This document shows, one piece after another, positions 32,548 through 38,252 of a DNA stretch of 38,252 nt (within the stretch, counting starts at the first letter, position 1; the number at the start of each line of letters is the position of its first letter). The translations under genes were made by a program, and so were the position numbers. The DNA is from Tychonema litorale BBK16 (GTDB taxonomy: Bacteria > Cyanobacteriota > Cyanobacteriia > Cyanobacteriales > Microcoleaceae). The notes beneath the pieces are model-generated. The model did not search any database and had not been told where the DNA came from. It saw only the letters and a list, made by a program, of their open reading frames with translations. Where the stretch lies: NCBI RefSeq assembly GCF_021648855.1, contig NZ_JAKJHX010000009.1, positions 31,616 to 69,867 on the forward strand. Reading direction: 5' to 3'.

Positions 32548-34047
32548 TTAAGGAAGCAATACACTTGAGGTAAAACTGCCATGTAAACCGTAAGGAATAT
32601 GATGCTTCAAGTGCAGACGTGCTACAGGCCCTTTGGTGATATCGCGAGCATCTAAAATCACTAAGCTCGATCGATGTTTAGCAGCATCATACATCAACAT
32701 CAGCAACCAACCATCATCCTCAGCCGTCGCTGTGTCAGGCGAAACAACGCGAGGCACAAAAACTGGTTCCCCAGCAAAGCCGCGCGGTGCCACACTCCAA
32801 ATTTGCTGGTCTCCCGTCAAGAAATCCACCTTCATAATAGCTTGTAAAGGAGCATATCCCGTCGCAGAATTAGCAGCACCGATGTAAAGATACCGATAAG
32901 GTTGTCCAGCATAATTTGGATGCAAAGTGGGAAATTCGCAGCATCTACTTTCAATCACTTTATGTTCGACAGTATTATCTGATAGATTCAATTTGAACCG
33001 CCACAATTCGCCAGCGGGAAGGCTGTCAAAATCAATTTCCAGGAAATCGCCATCTGGCCCAACATTAGGGAATGATTCGTAGCAAACTGAGTCTACAAAA
33101 ACTTCGCCTTTTTCTTCCCATGCGTTGCAGTGATGGAACACAAAACAAGGTTCAGTTTCCAATATTTTCACCTCGTCAGTGCCATTGCGAGGAATCAAAA
33201 TTGCTTGCGTCGGCTTCTTTGGCGAAAATTGAATACACTGGGCTGCACTGCGTGTTCCTAATACAAAAGGTAAAGGATTGAAGGAGACGGGATTTTGGAA
33301 AAATATGCAGTAATTTGGGGTAATTACCATATCATGCAGAAAGGCAAAACCAGGGATTATATGAGCGTGACTCTGCAAAAGTTTGCCGCTTTCATCAAAC
33401 TCATAAATAGTGATTGTACTCGACAAGCCAGGTTTGACTGAAAAGTTGACGAGCGTATCTCCTGCTCCATTTTGACCCTTTTCAATTCTGGGGTGAGCCG
33501 CGAAGGGTTCACCGGGTTTCAATATGCCGTCTAAGCTATCTAAACCAAGGGTTTCTAAGGTGCAAGGGTCGAGTCTGTAGGGCTCTGCTGCTTCCCATAG
33601 TGCTAATAGTTTGCCACCCCAATAAATGATGTTTGTGTTGGCAATGTTTTTGATTTTTAGGTCAAAAATATTGTTGATCCAGCCCCCTGGTTTCTGTGTA
33701 CCAAAAACGCCTCGATGAAGAATTTTTCCGGCTGTTTGTTCTGCTAAATAGCCTTCGGTATGGATAAATCGGTTGCGGAAGTGGGCGCGCCCGTCGGAAA
33801 TTGCGATCGCACAAATCATCCCATCGCCGTCAAATGGGTGGTGGATTCGTTCGCCATTGATGTCTAGCAAGCCGGGCCCGTTGCGAAAGAATGTGCCTTG
33901 TAAGTCGGCGGGGATTTCGCCTTCTATGTCGTCAATCCAATAGTCGAATTCGTTGCGTTGGGATTCGTAGCCACGTTGCCAGTCTATGCGATCGTATGAT
34001 AAGGTTTTGGCTGCTGTTTTGACTTGAGAATTTTCTGTGTTTTGCAT
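32548..34047 (-). CDS. Carotenoid cleavage oxygenase (RPE65/lignostilbene dioxygenase family)
   Basis: A 499-residue non-haem iron oxygenase. Such enzymes cleave carotenoids or apocarotenoids to aldehydes, for example retinal in cyanobacterial apocarotenoid oxygenases. Four histidine ligands fall in the expected blocks: AAHPRIE, FLHDMVIT, FVFHHCNAWEE and, near the C-terminus, YGLHGSF. The family start EIPADLQGTFFRNGPGLLDINGERIHHPFDGDGMI and VFVPR near the end are present. The length is normal. I cannot tell the substrate; it may be an apocarotenoid. It is followed upstream, on the same strand, by the FBT transporter 54 bases away. Confidence 0.95.
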   Translation of the reverse strand: MQNTENSQVKTAAKTLSYDRIDWQRGYESQRNEFDYWIDDIEGEIPADLQGTFFRNGPGLLDINGERIHHPFDGDGMICAIAISDGRAHFRNRFIHTEGYLAEQTAGKILHRGVFGTQKPGGWINNIFDLKIKNIANTNIIYWGGKLLALWEAAEPYRLDPCTLETLGLDSLDGILKPGEPFAAHPRIEKGQNGAGDTLVNFSVKPGLSSTITIYEFDESGKLLQSHAHIIPGFAFLHDMVITPNYCIFFQNPVSFNPLPFVLGTRSAAQCIQFSPKKPTQAILIPRNGTDEVKILETEPCFVFHHCNAWEEKGEVFVDSVCYESFPNVGPDGDFLEIDFDSLPAGELWRFKLNLSDNTVEHKVIESRCCEFPTLHPNYAGQPYRYLYIGAANSATGYAPLQAIMKVDFLTGDQQIWSVAPRGFAGEPVFVPRVVSPDTATAEDDGWLLMLMYDAAKHRSSLVILDARDITKGPVARLHLKHHIPYGLHGSFTSSVLLP

Positions 34048-34101
34048 GGGTAAATTTATGGAATCGTTTTTTTTAACGCAGATAAATTGTGATATTTTGC
34101 G

Positions 34102-35550
34102 TTAGTCGGATGTGCGAGATTCTGAGATTACTGTCGGTACTAAGTCGGGAAAATATTCGGGCATGAAATGTTGTCCACCTGGTTTGGCACAGCCTAGTTC
34201 TGGTTCTAATAGTGGTAGAGAATTTTGGTAGTCTGGTTCACTGTTTTCTGTACTGTCGGCGGGTAGCCAACTGAGGAATGGTAGTGGTAGAAGTGTAGAC
34301 AGGTTGGTGATGACTACTAGCAGCCAGAGATTGTCGAAATTGCGATCGGTAATTCCTAGCCAGTGGGTGATAATTGCACCGCCTTCATAGGAGATGATTC
34401 CAGCTAAATTTGTGATGGACATCAGCACTGCAAATAAGGTTGCTTCCACGCCGCGAGGACACAATCGCGCCGAGAGTACCAGCACCGGCATATAAGCAAT
34501 TTGTCCGATTACTGTCAGGATCAGGCTATCTCCAATACTGAACCACTGATCGTCAATTCCTAAACTTCGGTTGGCATGAGTTACTAATAATAAAGTAGTC
34601 ATGCCCAAAGCAGTTGCAATCACTGTTGACCAGCCGAAAATCACTCGAAATGGAATTGCTTTGAGGAAGCGCTGAAACAACCAGATTCCCGCGAGGGCGG
34701 CAAGGCTGGTAACGAGGCGCACTCTGCCTAGAAATTCTGGTTGAAACCCTAGTTCGTTGGTAGTGAAAAAGAAGAAAGCAGAGTCTGAACTTGGGGTAGA
34801 TTGCCACAGGAATAGAAAGGCGGTTGGCAACCAAATACTTTTTTGGCGAACAGCTTGACGGAGTTGTTTGAGTTGGTCTTTTACTGTTTCAAAGTCTGTT
34901 CTTTTGTTGATTTTTTCTTCTGTAATTAACCACGCTGTTGCTGATACAATTAGTGGGAAAGATGCGGTGATTAAAAAGATGGTGTGGGTCGAGAAGTGTT
35001 GGAGTAAAGAACCACTGAGATAGGCTGTAATTAATCCGCCGAGGGCTGATGCGCCCCAAGAAAGAGATTGCAAGGAACCGGCATCAGTAACGGATTCTTT
35101 TCGGGCTCTTTCGACGATTAGGGAGTCGGCGATGACGTCGCTGACTGCGAGGGAAAGGGAACTCAGGGCGATCGCGCCTGTAGCAGCAAAGGGTGTGTGT
35201 ATTATGGTGGCGAGGGCAATCCATGCTGCTGTCCCCAACAGCCCGGAGAGGACGATATAAGGCCGTCTGCGGTAGCCGAATATGGGCAATCCGTCGGACA
35301 TGAAGCCGAATAGGGGTTTGATAATCCAAGGTATGGCGACGACGCCCAGCATTGCTGAGACTTCGGCTGGGCTCATGCCGAGTTCGTCTTTGAGGAAGAA
35401 GCTCACGGCTAAACGGGCTAGTCCGAGGATGCCTTGGACGAAGTAAATGAGTAAGATGGCTATGAGTTCGGGGGTTGGCTCATTCCCAAAGAATACTTTT
35501 TCTTTTAAGGATTCTTTGAGTTTGCTGAAGCCAGATGGGGAAACGAGCAT
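34102..35550 (-). CDS. Folate/biopterin (FBT/BT1) family transporter
   Basis: The 482-residue membrane protein belongs to the major-facilitator-like FBT family, of which Synechocystis slr0642 and Arabidopsis homologues transport folates. It has about 12 predicted helices. Signatures include YFVQGILGLARLAVSFFLKDELGMSPAEVS, PWIIKPLFGFMSDGLPIFGYRRRPYI and DVIADSLIVERAR. It sits just upstream of the carotenoid oxygenase on the same strand, so both may be one transcript, although no functional link is known. The hydrophilic C-terminal 50 residues are variable. Substrate is inferred from family only. Confidence 0.92.
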   Translation of the reverse strand: MLVSPSGFSKLKESLKEKVFFGNEPTPELIAILLIYFVQGILGLARLAVSFFLKDELGMSPAEVSAMLGVVAIPWIIKPLFGFMSDGLPIFGYRRRPYIVLSGLLGTAAWIALATIIHTPFAATGAIALSSLSLAVSDVIADSLIVERARKESVTDAGSLQSLSWGASALGGLITAYLSGSLLQHFSTHTIFLITASFPLIVSATAWLITEEKINKRTDFETVKDQLKQLRQAVRQKSIWLPTAFLFLWQSTPSSDSAFFFFTTNELGFQPEFLGRVRLVTSLAALAGIWLFQRFLKAIPFRVIFGWSTVIATALGMTTLLLVTHANRSLGIDDQWFSIGDSLILTVIGQIAYMPVLVLSARLCPRGVEATLFAVLMSITNLAGIISYEGGAIITHWLGITDRNFDNLWLLVVITNLSTLLPLPFLSWLPADSTENSEPDYQNSLPLLEPELGCAKPGGQHFMPEYFPDLVPTVISESRTSD

Positions 35551-35611
35551 TTGAGCAATATTTCTTAATGAATCTCAATAATATTTATAACATATTCTTA
35601 ACGAGTTGGGG

Positions 35612-35651
35612 TAAACGAACCGCGAAGGCGCGAAAAACACGAAGGGAGAAA
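35612..35651. repeat. Dispersed intergenic repeat (AACGAACCGCGAAGG type)
   Basis: It is an inverted-orientation relative of the element at 6391 and ends 11 bases before the cupin start codon, including the AAGGGAGAA that may serve as a ribosome-binding site. Confidence 0.5.
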
Positions 35652-35661
35652 AAGAAGAGTT

Positions 35662-36123
35662 ATGATTATCAATCCTGAAGATGTACCAGAAAGTACAGGT
35701 TCTAATTATCCTCAGCAATTCAAATCTGCTGTGGCTGGAAGAGTGAAAAAACGCTTGGGTAATGCGGCTGGCTTGCAGAATTTTGGGGTAAATCTAGTCA
35801 GGCTTACACCGGGAAGTTGTTCTGCTCTCCGACATTGGCATAGTTGTCAAGATGAGTTTATTTATGTTCTGGAAGGGGAAGTTACTTTGGTGACTAATTC
35901 GGGAGAACAAGTGCTAAAATCGGGTATGGCTGCGGGTTTTCCTGCGGGTGATGCAGATGGTCATCATTTAGTTAATCGCACCAATTTAGATATGGTTTAT
36001 CTGGAAATTGGCGATCGCACTTCCGGCGATTCTGCCAATTATCCTGATGATGATTTGATCGCAAAAGCAGGCGAGAAAGGTTGGATTTTTACGCACAAAA
36101 ATGGTGAGCTTTATGAGAGTTGA
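35662..36123 (+). CDS. Cupin-fold protein
   Basis: The 153-residue single-domain cupin has motif 1 GSCSALRHWHSCQDEFIYVLEG with His-x-His and Glu metal ligands, and motif 2 GMAAGFPAGDADGHHLVN with the final His. A metal-dependent enzyme or small-molecule binder is likely. The C-terminal tail (YPDDDLIAKAGEKGWIFTHKNGELYES) is shared by a large unassigned cupin subgroup. It is 6 bases upstream of the methyltransferase gene and probably co-transcribed with it. A GGGAGAA upstream suits a ribosome-binding site. Confidence 0.9.
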   Translation: MIINPEDVPESTGSNYPQQFKSAVAGRVKKRLGNAAGLQNFGVNLVRLTPGSCSALRHWHSCQDEFIYVLEGEVTLVTNSGEQVLKSGMAAGFPAGDADGHHLVNRTNLDMVYLEIGDRTSGDSANYPDDDLIAKAGEKGWIFTHKNGELYES

Positions 36124-36129
36124 AAAAAC

Positions 36130-36765
36130 ATGAGTCAAGTGAATCTTTGGACTTCGGCGGAACACGCTTTGGGCTATCTGGCTAAGGCCGATCGCATTCC
36201 TCATCGCACTGAAGGTGAAGCTGTACTTTTGGGGGAAGTGCCGAAAAATGTGAAGCGGATTCTGGATATTGGTACGGGGGATGGGCGGTTGTTGGGTTTG
36301 CTTAAGTGCGATCGGCCAAATGTTGCAAGTGTCGCGATCGACTTTTCGCCTACAATGTTGGAAAAAGTCAGAATTCGCTTTGCTGATGACAAAAATGTGA
36401 CGGTAATCGAACACAATCTTGATGAAACGTTGCCGGATTTAGGCAAGTTTGATGCGATTGTTTCTAGTTTTGCAATCCATCACGTAATTGACGATCGCAA
36501 ACTTTCGCTTTATACCGAGATTTTCAACCTCTTGGAACCCGGAGGCATTTTTTGCAATTTGGAACACGTAGCGTCGGCAACAGAGGCTTTGCACGAGAAA
36601 TTTCGAGAGGCGCTTGGCATTAGCGATTCGCCTGACGATCCATCTAATAAATTGCTCGATGTCGAAACACAATTGAGCTGGTTTAGAGAAATTGGTTTTA
36701 TAGATGTAGATTGTTATTGGAAATGGTTGGAACTCGCTTTATTAGTTGGTGTCAAACCTATTTAA
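36130..36765 (+). CDS. Class I SAM-dependent methyltransferase
   Basis: The 211-residue Rossmann methyltransferase has motif I LDIGTGDGRLLGLL (around 41 to 55). The acidic loop VAIDFSPTMLEKVRIRF follows, then DAIVSSFAIHHVIDDRKL and EPGGIFCNLEHVA. These are typical of small-molecule methyltransferases of the UbiE/Methyltransf_11 type, and the acceptor is unknown. It is encoded 6 bases after the cupin, so the two could act on the same substrate; this is inference. The length is normal. Confidence 0.9.
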   Translation: MSQVNLWTSAEHALGYLAKADRIPHRTEGEAVLLGEVPKNVKRILDIGTGDGRLLGLLKCDRPNVASVAIDFSPTMLEKVRIRFADDKNVTVIEHNLDETLPDLGKFDAIVSSFAIHHVIDDRKLSLYTEIFNLLEPGGIFCNLEHVASATEALHEKFREALGISDSPDDPSNKLLDVETQLSWFREIGFIDVDCYWKWLELALLVGVKPI

Positions 36766-36771
36766 TTTGTA

Positions 36772-36797
36772 GGGACACGGAACTGCCGTTTCCCTAC
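36772..36797. repeat. Palindromic repeat between convergent genes
   Basis: GTAGGGACACGGAACTGCC and GTTTCCCTAC are inverted copies of the family seen at window start. It lies between the convergent methyltransferase and antiporter genes. Confidence 0.65.
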
Positions 36798-36801
36798 TGA
36801 A

Positions 36802-38040
36802 TTAAATTAAATCTGGTACTTGAGGTTTAATTTTTTGCTCGTACCAATTCATTAACGGGGTCGAAGTAATTCCATGCAAGATCACAGAAATCACAATTGT
36901 TGTAAAAGTAATCCAAGCAATTCTTTCGCCTAGTTCGCCTTTTAAACCGTGACCAAAAGCATAGGTCAGATAATAGATAGAACCGACACCACGAATGCCA
37001 AACCAACCGCATAACCAGCGGCTGGCTGGGTGCAAAGGACTACCGATCGTACTAATCCAAGCTCCCAACGGTCGAATCAAAAAAATTGATAATCCAGCCA
37101 CTAACATCGTATCGGCTCCAAAAGCTAATATAGGTTTTACGCGAAGTAGTGATCCTAAAAGTAAAATAGTTGCTACTTCCATTAACTTTTCGATGCGCTC
37201 AGTAAAGTGGAGTTGGGAAAGCGGTTTTTCGGGATCGCGGTAACTGCGCTGCACTACAATTCCTGCTACAAAAACAGCGAGAAATCCGTAGCCATTGACT
37301 ACTTCTGTGAGAGAATAGGTGAGCAAGATTGTACTTAATGCAATGAAATCTTCCATTAATTCATCTGCTGGTCGATAGCGTTGCAGTCTTTTATCGATCC
37401 AGGTGACGGCTTTAGCGACTAAAATGCCCATGACAATCCCTGCGAAAATTGCCCAAATGACATCGACTACTACCCACTGCGAAAACCAGTTCGGCAAATT
37501 ATCATCTTTTAGGGTATAAATTCCGAAATAAACAAAGGGAAAAGCTAGGGCATCGTTTAAACCACCTTCGGATGTTAAAGCAAAACGCAATTCATCTCGA
37601 TCGTCTAGATGTGCTAACTGAACTTCTGAGGCTAAAACTGGATCGGTGGGAGCGAGAATTGCTCCCAATAAAATTGCAGCACCCCAATCTAAACTCAAAA
37701 AGAAGTGACCAATTCCGGCAACAGCAAAAATCGAAATAGGCATTAAAAAACCGATCAGTCGCGCTGTGGAATTCCAAGCCCAAGGTTGCAGTGGGCGATT
37801 CATTTTTAAGCCGCAACTAAACAGAGAAACAATAACTACAAATTCTGTGAGTCTTTCTAAAAATTGAGCTTCGGGGCGCAATTCAATTAGCTTGACACCG
37901 TAGGGCCCCAATCCGATGCCGACTAACAGGTAAATTAAGGCATAAGATAGTGGCAATCGTGAAATCCATCCTGAACCTAATGTGACAATCAGTAGGAGGA
38001 TGCCAATAACTAACAAGTTAAGAATGTAATTATCCACCAT
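36802..38040 (-). CDS. CPA1-type Na+(K+)/H+ antiporter
   Basis: The 412-residue protein with about 11 to 12 membrane helices belongs to the monovalent cation:proton antiporter superfamily (NhaP/NhaS-like). The hallmark LAPTDPVLASEV (TDP) and SEGGLNDALAFPFVYFG (Asn-Asp active pair) are present, and the AGIVVQRSYRDPEKPL loop and GWFGIRGVGSIYYLTYA near the C-terminus are typical. It exchanges cytoplasmic Na+ or K+ for protons and would help pH and salt homeostasis. The short C-terminus lacks a regulatory RCK domain. It is monocistronic, and its cation preference cannot be read from sequence. Confidence 0.93.
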   Translation of the reverse strand: MVDNYILNLLVIGILLLIVTLGSGWISRLPLSYALIYLLVGIGLGPYGVKLIELRPEAQFLERLTEFVVIVSLFSCGLKMNRPLQPWAWNSTARLIGFLMPISIFAVAGIGHFFLSLDWGAAILLGAILAPTDPVLASEVQLAHLDDRDELRFALTSEGGLNDALAFPFVYFGIYTLKDDNLPNWFSQWVVVDVIWAIFAGIVMGILVAKAVTWIDKRLQRYRPADELMEDFIALSTILLTYSLTEVVNGYGFLAVFVAGIVVQRSYRDPEKPLSQLHFTERIEKLMEVATILLLGSLLRVKPILAFGADTMLVAGLSIFLIRPLGAWISTIGSPLHPASRWLCGWFGIRGVGSIYYLTYAFGHGLKGELGERIAWITFTTIVISVILHGITSTPLMNWYEQKIKPQVPDLI

Positions 38041-38198
38041 AGTGATCGCACTTTAATAAAGTTTCACAAGTGCCATCTTGGCAGGTAAAAACTTCTCGTG
38101 CATCTGTCACCAGTTATATTCTACCATCCTCCTAAAGTTATATTTATGAGTTATGAGTTATTAGAAACAACAACAAACAAGCATAAGACAAATAACTA

Positions 38199-38252
38199 AT
38201 GCCCTATGCCCTATGCCCTATGCCCTATGCCCTATGCCCTATGCCCTATGCC
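38199..38252. repeat. ATGCCCT heptamer array, cut by the window end
   Basis: Seven perfect ATGCCCT units and five more bases run to the last base. The array probably continues beyond the window. Confidence 0.95.

Noticed and set aside
1..38252. tRNA or rRNA genes
   Set aside because: I looked for CCA ends, T-loop GGTTCGA boxes and conserved 16S/23S blocks in the gaps; GGTTCG hits at 6420 and others belong to dispersed repeats and lack cloverleaf context.

Overview
The window looks like cyanobacterial chromosome. The HIP1 octamer GCGATCGC is frequent. Heptameric short tandem repeats (GGGAATT, ATGCCCT and similar) and palindromic dispersed repeats fill many gaps. Cyanobacterial genes are present: chlH, an FtsH with a cyanobacteria-like N-terminus, a plant/cyanobacterial LpxB-related protein, an FBT-family transporter and a carotenoid oxygenase. 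The repeat content and AT-rich spacers suggest a filamentous Oscillatoriales-type genome such as Microcoleus or Oscillatoria, but this assignment is inference. No rRNA, tRNA or CRISPR array was found.

Region 1 to 8.4 kb: a partial RibD-reductase-like gene, a FemAB-like acyltransferase, a secreted Pro-rich protein, an orphan sensor histidine kinase and a divergent M48 metalloprotease. A candidate small RNA with a near-consensus promoter and intrinsic terminator follows, then a 54-residue membrane protein, a VapBC-type toxin-antitoxin pair and ftsH.

Region 8.4 to 19.4 kb is mostly housekeeping: tex, a Uma2 endonuclease-like gene, xseA-xseB (exonuclease VII), a CxxC protein, gmk with remA/DUF370, an M3 oligopeptidase, a coiled-coil membrane protein and a 44-residue membrane protein. 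The gaps hold nested miniature mobile elements.

Region 19.3 to 23.5 kb is an accessory island, AT-rich and with no HIP1 octamer that I could find from about 19.53 kb onward. It has a RelE-like remnant, a compact minus-strand cluster (HicB-like, unknown, HEPN-like, HicB-like) and then a two-gene operon encoding a DUF262 (GmrSD-N/DGQQR) protein and a MAE_28990-type HEPN protein. This last pair is the best candidate for a little-described defence system: a nucleotide-dependent sensor coupled to a HEPN ribonuclease.

Region 23.5 to 38.3 kb: chlH (Mg-chelatase H), two tandem paralogous repeat/RTX-like surface proteins with fossils of further copies between them, an ankyrin protein, and an LpxB-related protein with an in-frame 24-bp minisatellite. 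A carotenoid oxygenase, an FBT transporter, a cupin-methyltransferase pair and a CPA1-type cation/proton antiporter follow. The window ends inside a heptamer repeat.
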